Source: Clostridia bacterium
GTDB taxonomy: Bacteria > Bacillota > Clostridia > Oscillospirales > CAG-272
Assembly (NCBI GenBank): GCA_017501245.1
Contig: JAFVXI010000035.1
Span: 1-64,000, forward strand
Reading direction: 5' to 3'
Length of the DNA stretch: 64,000 nt
The translations under genes were made by a program, and so were the position numbers. The notes beneath the pieces were generated by a model that ran no database searches, was not told the DNA's origin, and worked only from the letters and a program-made list of their open reading frames with translations. This document shows, piece by piece, positions 39,555 to 47,651 of this stretch (the stretch's first letter is position 1; every line of letters starts with the position of its first letter).

Positions 39555-40507
39555 CGAAGAGGCAGATCGTCGTCGGCATCGACACGAGTAACTATACGAC
39601 GTCGGTGGCTCTGCTCTCGACCGAGGGTGAGCTTATTGCAAACGTCAAGGAGCTTCTCGACGTGCCCGAGGGGCAGTGTGGGCTGAGGCAGTCCGACGCT
39701 CTGTTTCAGCACGTGAGGAGATTGCCCGAGCTTATCGGAAGGGCTAAGGCTGCCTGCGGTGACGCAGAGATCGTTGCCGTCGGCGTCAGCACGAGGCCGA
39801 GAAATATCGAGGGCTCATATATGCCCGTTTTCCTTGCGGGTGAGGCGAGCGCTGAGGCGCTGAGCCTTGGTGCCGGCTGTCCGATATACAGATTTTCACA
39901 TCAGTGCGGTCATATTATGGCGGCACTTTATTCTGCGGGTAAGCGCTTTTCGGTCGGCGATGGCTTTGCCGCAGTTCATCTCTCGGGCGGAACTACCGAG
40001 CTTCTCAGGGTCAGCTGCCTTGAGGCCGGCTTTGACGCCGAGATAGTTGGCGGCACGAGAGATCTTAATGCAGGGCAGGTCATCGACCGCATCGGAGTTA
40101 TGCTCGGTATGCCTTTCCCCGCAGGAAGGCATCTTGAGGCAGAGGCGTTAAAGTATAAGGGCTCTATCCCGAGGCGCAAAATATCCCGTGAGGGCATGAG
40201 CGTTAATCTCTCGGGTGTTGTAAACATCGCCGAGCGCATGTACAAGGACGGTGAGGAGGCGCCTAAGATCGCCGCCTTCGTTTTCGACTACGTCGGCAGA
40301 GCCGTCGTCGAGATGCTTTCGGAATACGAGCGCACGTGGGGTAAGTCGCACGTGGTGTGCGCAGGTGGCGTTATGTGTAACAGCATCATCAGATCGATGA
40401 TAGACGCTCGCTTTGACGCATCCTTTGCAGAGCCCGCCATGTCCTCCGACAATGCCGTAGGCATTGCCGCTTTGGCGCTGAAGTCATTTAATGGGGACGA
40501 AAAATAA
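39551..40507 (+). CDS. Kae1/TsaD-family paralogue
   Basis: 318 residues of the ASKHA fold. Nucleotide loops GIDTSNYTTSVALLS (9-23) and AAVHLSGGTTELL (140-152), and the metal pair His117 and His121 in FSHQCGH, are seen. True TsaD (t6A synthesis) usually carries HxEGH at this site and is about 340 residues. Clostridia often have a second, shorter paralogue near nusB and xseA, and this looks like it. Whether it makes t6A or has another role is open. VCAGGVMCNSIIR is the C-terminal adenosine motif. It overlaps nusB by 4 bases. Confidence 0.8.
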   Translation: MTKRQIVVGIDTSNYTTSVALLSTEGELIANVKELLDVPEGQCGLRQSDALFQHVRRLPELIGRAKAACGDAEIVAVGVSTRPRNIEGSYMPVFLAGEASAEALSLGAGCPIYRFSHQCGHIMAALYSAGKRFSVGDGFAAVHLSGGTTELLRVSCLEAGFDAEIVGGTRDLNAGQVIDRIGVMLGMPFPAGRHLEAEALKYKGSIPRRKISREGMSVNLSGVVNIAERMYKDGEEAPKIAAFVFDYVGRAVVEMLSEYERTWGKSHVVCAGGVMCNSIIRSMIDARFDASFAEPAMSSDNAVGIAALALKSFNGDEK

Positions 40508-40524
40508 TTTTTCAGGAGGAAGCG

Positions 40525-41757
40525 GTGGATATTTCTGCTTTTCGTGAAAGACGCACGTCGGAAGCCTTTACCGTTTCCGAGCTTAACGAGCTTATCAAGG
40601 GGATGTTTGATTCAAACAGACTCCTATCCAATATAACGGTCAGAGGCGAGATCTCTAACTTCAAGGCGCACTCCTCGGGGCATCTGTATTTTTCCCTGAA
40701 GGATGCGGGCGGTCAGGTGCGTGCCGTAATGTTCCAGTCTGCCGCAAGGGGGCTGCGCTGGCGTCCCGATAACGGAGCGAGAGTTATAGCCACGGGCTCT
40801 GTGTCGGTCTATCCGAGGGACGGCTCGTATCAGCTTTACGTCAGCTCGATGCAGCCCGACGGAGTAGGCGCACTTTATCTCGCCTACGAGCAGCTTAAGG
40901 CCAGGCTGGATGCCGAGGGACTTTTTTCGCCCGTGTATAAAAAGCCCATCCCGAGTTATCCCGCTCGCATAGGCGTTGTCACCTCCCCTACGGGTGCCGC
41001 CGTCAGAGATATCATCAACGTGATAACACGCAGATTTCCCTCCGCCGAGATCCTTCTTTATCCTGCGCTCGTTCAGGGCGAGGGAGCCGAGGAGAGCGTG
41101 ATCAGAGGTATTGAATTTTTCAATAATTCAGCATCCGCCGACGTATTGATAATCGGCAGGGGCGGCGGCTCGATCGAGGATCTGTGGGCGTTTAACGGCG
41201 AGAGACTTGCAAGATGCATTTTCGCATCGGAGATACCGATCATATCCGCAGTCGGTCATGAAACCGATTTCACTATTGCCGATTTCGTAGCCGATCTCAG
41301 GGCACCGACGCCCTCGGCGGCGGCAGAGCTTGCCGTGCCGGACGTGAGAGAGCTTCTTATGCGTGTAGCATCTCTTGCCGACAGATGCGAGAGATCGCTC
41401 CACCGCACGGTGGACGGAAAGCGAGAGAGGCTTACTGCGCTCAGCCGTGCAGGTATATTTAAGGATCCTATGCTGCTCGTCGCTCCACATAAGGAGATGC
41501 TCGCAGAGCTTTCGGAGGAGCTTTTGCGCTCCTTCTCTCGCTATGCTGAGCGCAAGCGTGCGGCGTTTGCCGAGAGGGTCGCAAGGCTTGAGGCACTCAG
41601 CCCGCTCTCGGTGCTTTCAAGGGGCTATTCGGTCGCTACCAAGGACGGCAAATGCCTTACCGAGGTAGACGATATCAGGATCGGCGACAGGGTCGGCGTC
41701 AGGCTCAAAAGCGGAGCCTTTATTGCCGAGGTCGTCGAGGTAGACGGAGGAAAATAG
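40525..41757 (+). CDS. xseA: Exodeoxyribonuclease VII large subunit
   Basis: 410 residues from the GTG at 40525 (behind CAGGAGG). N-terminal OB fold (FTVSELNELIKGMF, VRGEISNFKAHSSGHLYFSLKD), then the catalytic domain RIGVVTSPTGAAVRDIINVI, IIGRGGGSIEDLWAFNGE and SAVGHETDFTIADFVADLRAPTPSAAAEL (written as parts). A coiled-coil C-terminal region binds the small subunit. It degrades single-stranded DNA from both ends. xseB begins 1 base after its stop, the standard pair. Confidence 0.96.
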   Translation: MDISAFRERRTSEAFTVSELNELIKGMFDSNRLLSNITVRGEISNFKAHSSGHLYFSLKDAGGQVRAVMFQSAARGLRWRPDNGARVIATGSVSVYPRDGSYQLYVSSMQPDGVGALYLAYEQLKARLDAEGLFSPVYKKPIPSYPARIGVVTSPTGAAVRDIINVITRRFPSAEILLYPALVQGEGAEESVIRGIEFFNNSASADVLIIGRGGGSIEDLWAFNGERLARCIFASEIPIISAVGHETDFTIADFVADLRAPTPSAAAELAVPDVRELLMRVASLADRCERSLHRTVDGKRERLTALSRAGIFKDPMLLVAPHKEMLAELSEELLRSFSRYAERKRAAFAERVARLEALSPLSVLSRGYSVATKDGKCLTEVDDIRIGDRVGVRLKSGAFIAEVVEVDGGK

Positions 41758-41758
41758 T

Positions 41759-41998
41759 ATGCAGAAAGAAAATATGAAGTTTGAAGAGGCTATGGATGCC
41801 CTTGAGGAGATAACCGCAAGGCTCGAGACAGGCGCTCTCGCTCTTGACGATGCGATCGGTGCCTACGAGGAGGCTTGCAGGCTTATAAAGATATGTAACG
41901 AGCGGCTCGAGGTAGCCGAGAAAAAGGTCAGGCTCCTTACCCCCGTGTCTGAGGGCGAGGCGGATATGACCGATTTCAGAGGAAACGATGAGAATTGA
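41759..41998 (+). CDS. xseB: Exodeoxyribonuclease VII small subunit
   Basis: 79 residues, two helices in a coiled-coil hairpin: FEEAMDALEEITARLETG and LALDDAIGAYEEACRLIK are the family signature, followed by NERLEVAEKKVRLL. It binds multiple copies to the C-terminal stalk of XseA. AGGAGG at the end of xseA gives the ribosome site. The 3-prime end overlaps tlyA by 11 bases. Confidence 0.95.
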   Translation: MQKENMKFEEAMDALEEITARLETGALALDDAIGAYEEACRLIKICNERLEVAEKKVRLLTPVSEGEADMTDFRGNDEN

Positions 41999-42719
41999 CC
42001 TTTATCTCTTTGAAAACGGGCTGGCAGAGAGCCGTACCGATGCAAAGAGGATGATAACAGAGGGGTTGGTTTCTGTGTCGGGTGTGCCGATCACAAAGCC
42101 GTCTTACGATTTTTCGGGCTCGGTCGAGGATATAGCGATCGAGGCGCCGGTGCGATCCTACGTCGGAAGAGGCGGACTCAAGCTCGAGCATGCGCTTCAG
42201 CATTTCAGGATCTCCGTCAAGGATAGATCCTGCCTCGACGTCGGGGCATCGAGCGGCGGCTTTACCGACTGCCTTTTGCAAAACGGCGCACTTCGTGTTA
42301 TCGCCGTTGACTCGGGCAGGGATCAGCTGTCGAAAAAGCTGATAGGCGACGGTCGCATAACATCCATAGAAGGCTTCAATGCAAGATATATGAGCCCTGC
42401 CGATCTGCCTTACGTCCCCGAGGTCTGCGTGATGGACGTTTCCTTTATTTCGGCGACCTATATCATCCCGTCGGTCTCAAGATGCCTTGCAGATAACGGC
42501 GACTTTATTCTGCTGATCAAGCCGCAGTTTGAGGTTGGGCGTGAGAACGTCGGAAAGGGCGGCATCGTTAAGAGCGAGGCGGCAAGAGACGCCGCCGTTA
42601 AGAAGGTCGTTGATTTTGCCATAGGCTTCGGGCTTTCGCTCTCGGGCTTGACCACCTCCCCCATCAAGGGTGGCGACGGAAATATTGAGTTTTTAGCACA
42701 TTTTGTTAAAAGAGGCTGA
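41988..42719 (+). CDS. tlyA: TlyA-family rRNA 2-prime-O-methyltransferase (YqxC type)
   Basis: 243 residues. An N-terminal S4 RNA-binding domain (RIDLYLFENGLAESRTDAKRMI, in parts, with SYVGRGGLKLEHAL after it) is joined to an FtsJ-like Rossmann domain: SAM loop CLDVGASSGGFTDCLL, VCVMDVSFISATYI and LLIKPQFEVGREN. Members methylate ribose in 16S/23S rRNA; the hemolysin label in databases is historical. It lies between xseB and nadK, the order found in many Clostridia, where dxs is often nearby but not here. Confidence 0.92.
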   Translation: MRIDLYLFENGLAESRTDAKRMITEGLVSVSGVPITKPSYDFSGSVEDIAIEAPVRSYVGRGGLKLEHALQHFRISVKDRSCLDVGASSGGFTDCLLQNGALRVIAVDSGRDQLSKKLIGDGRITSIEGFNARYMSPADLPYVPEVCVMDVSFISATYIIPSVSRCLADNGDFILLIKPQFEVGRENVGKGGIVKSEAARDAAVKKVVDFAIGFGLSLSGLTTSPIKGGDGNIEFLAHFVKRG

Positions 42720-42754
42720 TCGTATGCCGATCGGCGGATATATTTGGAGAAAAA

Positions 42755-43588
42755 ATGAAAAAGGCGATAGTTATCCCAAATCCAAAAAAGGACGAGGGGC
42801 TTGCCCTGACAGAGAGGCTTTGCAAGAAGCTTTCAGCTCTCGGTATCGGGGTTTATATAGACGAAAAGCACGGTGTTGATTTTGCCGAGCCTTATTCAGA
42901 TGCGCCGTCGGACGCTGAGCTTCTTATAGTCGTCGGAGGCGACGGCTCGGTTATCGACGCATCGAGGCTGGCGATAGAGAAGGATATACCGCTTATCGGA
43001 GTCAATCTCGGTAAGGTCGGATATCTCAGCGAGGTAGACCCCGAGCATCTCGATGCTTTTTCTGCGCTCGTGACGGGCGAATATACCGTAAACGAAAAGA
43101 TGCTTCTGACCCTTATATCTCCCGAGGTGGGGCAGGAGATCTACGCAGTTAACGATATAATCGTTACAAGGGGAGAGTGCCTCGAGATAGCCTCGTTTTC
43201 GATGGAGGATTCGATAGGAAACAAGCTGTCTTACAGAGCCGACGGTGTTATTATCGCAACTCCTCAGGGCTCGACGGCGTATTCCTTCTCGTCGGGAGGC
43301 CCGGTGCTTGCGCACGACGTCGAGTGTATGCTCGTTACGCCCGTGTGCCCGCACGCTTTGTTTAACAGATCGGTGCTGTTTAATGCCAGGGAGCAGCTGA
43401 CCTTCACCAACCTTGGCGAGAGGCTGCTTCGTGTTGCGGCGGACGGCAGACCGATCTTCACTCTTCCCGCGGGCGGCAGCTGCACCGTTGCCAGATCCCC
43501 GAAAAGACTTAAAATGCTAACATTCTCCAAGAACAGTATGTTCACGGAGCTATTTAAAAAGATGAACGTAACGGAGGGCTTAAAGTAA
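42755..43588 (+). CDS. nadK: NAD kinase
   Basis: 277 residues. The family motifs are GGDGS (61-65) with NLGKVGYLSEV after it, NDIIVTRG, and PQGSTAYSFSSGGPV, the NAD-binding region. It phosphorylates NAD to NADP in the cytosol. The TAA stop shares one base with the ATG of argR. The order tlyA-nadK-argR-recN is conserved in Bacillota and links DNA repair and arginine control by position only. Confidence 0.96.
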   Translation: MKKAIVIPNPKKDEGLALTERLCKKLSALGIGVYIDEKHGVDFAEPYSDAPSDAELLIVVGGDGSVIDASRLAIEKDIPLIGVNLGKVGYLSEVDPEHLDAFSALVTGEYTVNEKMLLTLISPEVGQEIYAVNDIIVTRGECLEIASFSMEDSIGNKLSYRADGVIIATPQGSTAYSFSSGGPVLAHDVECMLVTPVCPHALFNRSVLFNAREQLTFTNLGERLLRVAADGRPIFTLPAGGSCTVARSPKRLKMLTFSKNSMFTELFKKMNVTEGLK

Positions 43589-44040
43589 TGAAAAGCGCAA
43601 GACAGGAAAAGATTCTTGAGATCATCGAGGAGTACGAGGTCAGCACGCAGGAGGCGCTGATCGCAAGACTTGCTGAGCATGGCTTTGATTCCACGCAGAC
43701 AACTATCTCAAGAGATATAAGACAGCTTAAGCTTGTCAAGACCCCTACCGGCAGAGGCACCTATAAGTATGCCGCTCCCAAGGATAAGAAGGAGATCAGC
43801 GCCCCCGGGCATAACTCCGCTCTTGCGGACTCGGTGCTTAAGATCGAGGCGGCGCAGAACATCGTCGTTATCAAGACCCATGCAGGCATGGCAAACGCTA
43901 TCGCCGTCTGCCTTGACACGCTTGAGGTCGGCGAGATCGTCGGCTCCGTCGCAGGTGACGACACGATCCTTCTCGTTATGAAGGACTCTCAGTGCGCTAT
44001 TGAGACCGAGCGTGCGCTCAAGCTTGAGTTTATTCAGTGA
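43588..44040 (+). CDS. argR: Arginine repressor ArgR/AhrC
   Basis: 150 residues. An N-terminal winged helix-turn-helix (RQEKILEIIEEYEVSTQEAL, then TTISRDIRQLKLVK) and a C-terminal hexamerisation/arginine-binding domain (MANAIAVCLDTLE, EIVGSVAGDDTILLVM with the GDDT arginine contact) are complete. It represses arginine synthesis and activates catabolism when arginine is bound. No Arg operon is in the window; its place before recN is the ancestral Bacillota arrangement. Confidence 0.96.
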   Translation: MKSARQEKILEIIEEYEVSTQEALIARLAEHGFDSTQTTISRDIRQLKLVKTPTGRGTYKYAAPKDKKEISAPGHNSALADSVLKIEAAQNIVVIKTHAGMANAIAVCLDTLEVGEIVGSVAGDDTILLVMKDSQCAIETERALKLEFIQ

Positions 44041-44071
44041 TCCCTAAGTGGGATAAGGAAAGGAGAGGCTA

Positions 44072-45763
44072 ATGCTCAGCTCTTTACATATCGAGAATAT
44101 CGCCGTTATCAAAGAGGCGGACATCGATTTTAAAGACGGGTTTACAGCCCTGACAGGACAGACGGGAGCAGGAAAGACCGTCGTTCTTGATTGCATAGAG
44201 CTTCTGCTCGGCACGAAGGCTGATAAGGAGCTTATCAGGCACGGAGAGACCGTTGCCACAGTTTCGGGCCTCTTTGAGAGGCTTAGCGACAGGAGCTTGG
44301 CGATCATAAGCGATGCAGGTATCGAGGTCGGAGAGGATAGATCGCTGCTGATTTATCGCCAGATATCGACCGACGGCAGATCCGTCCTTAAGCTTAACGG
44401 AAAAAATGCGACCCTCGCCGTCCTGCGCGCGCTCTCGCACTCCCTGATGGCGATACACGGTCAGAGCGACACCAACGCACTCGGTGACCCCGAGGCACAT
44501 ATCGGGCTCGTCGACGTCTATGCCGATAACGCCGAGCTGCTTTCGGATTACAGAGCCGCCTTCTCCTCTTTAGAGGAGATCAGACGCCAGAAGCGTGCGG
44601 TTATTGAAAGAGCGGCAGAGGGCGAGAGGCTTCGCGAGATACTCGCTTACCAGATCAAGGATATAGATTCCGCAGGACTTCACGAGGGTGAAGAGGAGGA
44701 GCTTGTAGATAAAAAGGTCAAGCTCCGCAACAGCGAGAAGATCACCAAAAACGCCGAGCTTGTTTATAAAGCGCTCAGGGGTAGCGAAAAGGGAAGCGTC
44801 GCATATCTTGTTGACAGGAGCATCGGCGCTCTTTCGTCTATTGCGGGTGTTTTGCCCGATTTTACCGAATACGCAGAGCGCTTAAGAGACGTTCTGTATC
44901 AGGTGGAGGACGTTGCCGAGGAGGTCTACGCCGTGCTTGACGGACTTGAGGCAGACCCCACCGAAACGCTTAATCTGATCGAATCACGTCTTGATAAGAT
45001 CAACAAGCTGAAAAGAAAATACGGACTCACCGTTGCCGACATCCTCGCCTTCAGAGAGAAGGCGGCGGCAGAGCTCGACGAGATAGAAAACAGCGACGGA
45101 CTCATCAAGGAGCTTGAGAAGAGGGAAGAGGAGGCGTACACAGCCGCCCTCGGACTCGCAAGGCAGCTCCACGAGCGCCGTCTTGATGCGGCAAAGGAGC
45201 TTGAGGCTAAGGTAAAGGAAACTCTTGAGTTTCTCGATATGCCAAAGGTCGTTTTCTTCGCCGATATAAAGGAACGGCTCGACGGCGAGCGCTTCGCCCT
45301 CAATCAGAACGGAACGGATACGCTTGAGTTTTACATAAGCGCAAATCTCGGAGCAGATGCTCAGCCTATCTCCAAGATAGCCTCGGGCGGCGAGCTTGCG
45401 AGAATTATGCTCGCCTTAAAGCACGTGCTGGCTGACAAGGACGGCGTTTCAACCGTTGTGTTCGACGAGATAGATGCGGGAGTTTCGGGAAAGACGGCAA
45501 GAAAGATCGGCATAAAGATGCTGGAGATCTCCAAGAAAACGCAGCTTCTATGCGTTACTCACTCGGCGCAGATCGCTTCGCTTGCCGAGCAGCAGTATCT
45601 CATCAGCAAGTCGGTCGTTAACGGCAGCACCGAAACCTCGGTCGTTATGCTCGACCGTGAGGGTAGGATAAGTGAGCTTTCGAGAATTCTCGGAGGAATA
45701 AACATCACCGATTCTCAAAGGCAGGCTGCAACGGATATGCTTGAGGAGCGCAGCAAATACTAA
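44072..45763 (+). CDS. recN: DNA repair protein RecN
   Basis: 563 residues, an SMC-like ATPase. Walker A GQTGAGKT (29-36), a central coiled coil of about 250 residues (with the hinge-like short break), then signature KIASGGELARIMLALKHVL, Walker B TVVFDEIDAGVSG and the H-loop LCVTHSAQIA. RecN gathers at DNA double-strand breaks and holds broken ends. ATG 44072 follows AAAGGAGAGG. The 31-base gap after argR suggests co-transcription. Confidence 0.96.
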   Translation: MLSSLHIENIAVIKEADIDFKDGFTALTGQTGAGKTVVLDCIELLLGTKADKELIRHGETVATVSGLFERLSDRSLAIISDAGIEVGEDRSLLIYRQISTDGRSVLKLNGKNATLAVLRALSHSLMAIHGQSDTNALGDPEAHIGLVDVYADNAELLSDYRAAFSSLEEIRRQKRAVIERAAEGERLREILAYQIKDIDSAGLHEGEEEELVDKKVKLRNSEKITKNAELVYKALRGSEKGSVAYLVDRSIGALSSIAGVLPDFTEYAERLRDVLYQVEDVAEEVYAVLDGLEADPTETLNLIESRLDKINKLKRKYGLTVADILAFREKAAAELDEIENSDGLIKELEKREEEAYTAALGLARQLHERRLDAAKELEAKVKETLEFLDMPKVVFFADIKERLDGERFALNQNGTDTLEFYISANLGADAQPISKIASGGELARIMLALKHVLADKDGVSTVVFDEIDAGVSGKTARKIGIKMLEISKKTQLLCVTHSAQIASLAEQQYLISKSVVNGSTETSVVMLDREGRISELSRILGGINITDSQRQAATDMLEERSKY

Positions 45764-45813
45764 ATTGAGCACAGCTCGGACGGTAAAGAATATTTATTAT
45801 CGTGCGAGGTGCT

Positions 45814-46749
45814 ATGAAGAGAGAGCTTCCTATAGCGGCTTTAAGGTCGGCCTGTGAATATAAGGAGCTTTTCGACCTCTCGAGGATATCAACGATGAGG
45901 GTCGGAGGGCTTGCGAGGTATTTCTTTAAGCCCGTATCAAAAGAGGAGCTTTGTCGGCTTCTCGATATACTCGACGAGGTCGGATATCCTTATAAGCTGA
46001 TCGGAGGCGCAAGCAACACACTCTTTTGCGACGACGTCTACGAGGGCGCAGTTATATCTACGAGGGGACTCGGCTCCATATCAAGGGAGGGCTCGTCCTT
46101 CCTGTGCGAGGCGGGAGTCTCGCTTGCGTCCCTGCTGTCATATGCGGCGGGATGCGGCTATGGAGGAGCGGAGCAGCTCTGGCATATCCCCGGCACGCTC
46201 GGGGGAGCGGTTGCGGGCAACGCAGGAGCGCACGGACTAGAGGTGTTCGACGTCCTTGAGGGGGTCTATATACGCCGTGGCTTGGACGGCAGGTGCGTTG
46301 AGCTTTCCCCCGAGCTTCTCGAGCCGTCGTATAGAACTACTAAGATAAAGTGCGGAGCTGACATTACAGTTCTTGGCGCCACCGTTGGGCTTGATTTCTC
46401 GAATGCGGAAGATATCTTAAGGCAGAAACGCAAATTTGCGCAGATGCGTGCCAAAACCCAGCCGATAGGAGAGCCATCCTTAGGATCGGTCTTTAAGCGC
46501 TCGGACGGTGTCAGTGCGGCGTTTTATATTGATAAGCTTGGCTTGAAGGGCTACCGTGTCGGAGGTGCTGCGATCTCGGATAAGCACGCCGGTTTTATAG
46601 TAGCCGAGAGGGGTGCGAGCCCAAAAGACGTGCTGAGGCTTATCGCCATAATAAAAGAAAAGGTGCATGATGCCTTTGGCATCGGGCTTGAATGTGAGAT
46701 AGATATAGTGGGAGGTGCTGATGTCCTTTTCGACCGAACAGAAAAATGA
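45814..46749 (+). CDS. murB: UDP-N-acetylenolpyruvoylglucosamine reductase
   Basis: About 311 residues from the ATG at 45814 (GAGG four bases before it; a GTG at 45802 is in frame but lies before that site). FAD-binding loop KLIGGASNTLFCDDVYEGAV, IPGTLGGAVAGNAGAHG, and active-site segment EPSLGSVFKRSDGVSAAF with the catalytic Ser, then a C-terminal IKEKVHDAFGIGLECEI (the Glu of the last motif). It reduces UDP-GlcNAc-enolpyruvate to UDP-MurNAc. The MurB type with this C-terminal order is the Bacillota form. It lies away from the dcw cluster, and its end overlaps whiA by 29 bases. Confidence 0.95.
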   Translation: MKRELPIAALRSACEYKELFDLSRISTMRVGGLARYFFKPVSKEELCRLLDILDEVGYPYKLIGGASNTLFCDDVYEGAVISTRGLGSISREGSSFLCEAGVSLASLLSYAAGCGYGGAEQLWHIPGTLGGAVAGNAGAHGLEVFDVLEGVYIRRGLDGRCVELSPELLEPSYRTTKIKCGADITVLGATVGLDFSNAEDILRQKRKFAQMRAKTQPIGEPSLGSVFKRSDGVSAAFYIDKLGLKGYRVGGAAISDKHAGFIVAERGASPKDVLRLIAIIKEKVHDAFGIGLECEIDIVGGADVLFDRTEK

Positions 46750-47614
46750 AATAGCCGATCAGCCCTTTACGAAGGCATGCTGCAGGCGAGCCGAGCTTTC
46801 CGGCATCCTCACCACTAAGGGCTCGCTTCTTGACGGCGGAGGGATATGCCTGACGCTTGACAGAGGCGTTGCTACCGAGCATGCGGCGAGGCTCATCAAG
46901 GAGGTCTCCGCCAAGGAGCCCGAGATATCTCCACTGCCTAAGGGCGGGCGAGGTTCTTTGGTCAGAGCGTATTCGCCTGCGCTATCACGTGAGCTTGGCG
47001 CATTTTTTGCCGGCGGAGAATTTTTCCACGAGAAGTGCGCACAGTGCAGGACGGCGTTTTTCAGAGGTGTTTTCCTCGCCTCGGGCAGAATGACCGACCC
47101 ATCTAAGCAATACAGACTTGAATTTCACGTAAAATGCGATATTGCGCGATTTACCGAGATGCTTGAGGAAAACGGGCTTTCCCCCCTCGTCTCCGAAAAG
47201 CCGAAGGAAACTCTCGTCTATTTCAGAAACAGCGGATATATAGAGGATTTCTTTGCTCTTGCGGGCATGAACTCCACCATTTTTGCCCTTATGAACTCAA
47301 AGATACAGGGCGAGATAAGAAACAACGTAAACAGGGTTGCTAACTGCGAAACGAGCAACATCAATAAGGCGGTCTCGGCATCGGCACAGCAGATAAGCCT
47401 CATACAGGAGCTTATCGACAGGGATCTCATCTCCCAGCTGCCGGACGAGCTTAAAAAAACCGCTCTTTTGCGGCTTGAGCATAGCGATCTTTCGCTCTCT
47501 CAGCTCGCGGCAATGATAACTCCCTCGATCACAAAGCCGGGATTGTCGCATAGGCTAAGGAGGATCACCGAGCTTGCAAAGGAGCTTGTCGAAAGGAATA
47601 AAAAGCGAATTTAA
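46721..47614 (+). CDS. whiA: WhiA, sporulation/division-linked DNA-binding protein
   Basis: 297 residues from ATG 46721 (GGGAGGTG upstream; GTG 46715 is less likely). The N-terminal domain resembles LAGLIDADG endonucleases without the catalytic residues (CCRRAELSGILTTKGSL, then CRTAFFRGVFLASGRMTDP). The C-terminal helix-turn-helix is HSDLSLSQLAAMITPSITKPGLSHRLRRI (in parts). In Bacillota it normally follows rapZ and yvcK (mgfK); both are missing here, and whiA directly overlaps murB. It influences cell division and chromosome segregation. Confidence 0.95.
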   Translation: MSFSTEQKNEIADQPFTKACCRRAELSGILTTKGSLLDGGGICLTLDRGVATEHAARLIKEVSAKEPEISPLPKGGRGSLVRAYSPALSRELGAFFAGGEFFHEKCAQCRTAFFRGVFLASGRMTDPSKQYRLEFHVKCDIARFTEMLEENGLSPLVSEKPKETLVYFRNSGYIEDFFALAGMNSTIFALMNSKIQGEIRNNVNRVANCETSNINKAVSASAQQISLIQELIDRDLISQLPDELKKTALLRLEHSDLSLSQLAAMITPSITKPGLSHRLRRITELAKELVERNKKRI

Positions 47615-47630
47615 AATACTTAAGTATTTT
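47613..47630. repeat. Perfect 18-bp palindrome before dnaE
   Basis: AAAATACTTAAGTATTTT at the whiA stop codon. It has no loop and no separate T run beyond the palindrome itself, so it is more like an operator or cruciform than a usual terminator. It lies 21 bases before dnaE. Confidence 0.55.
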
Positions 47631-47651
47631 ATATCATAGAAAGGAGGGCGT

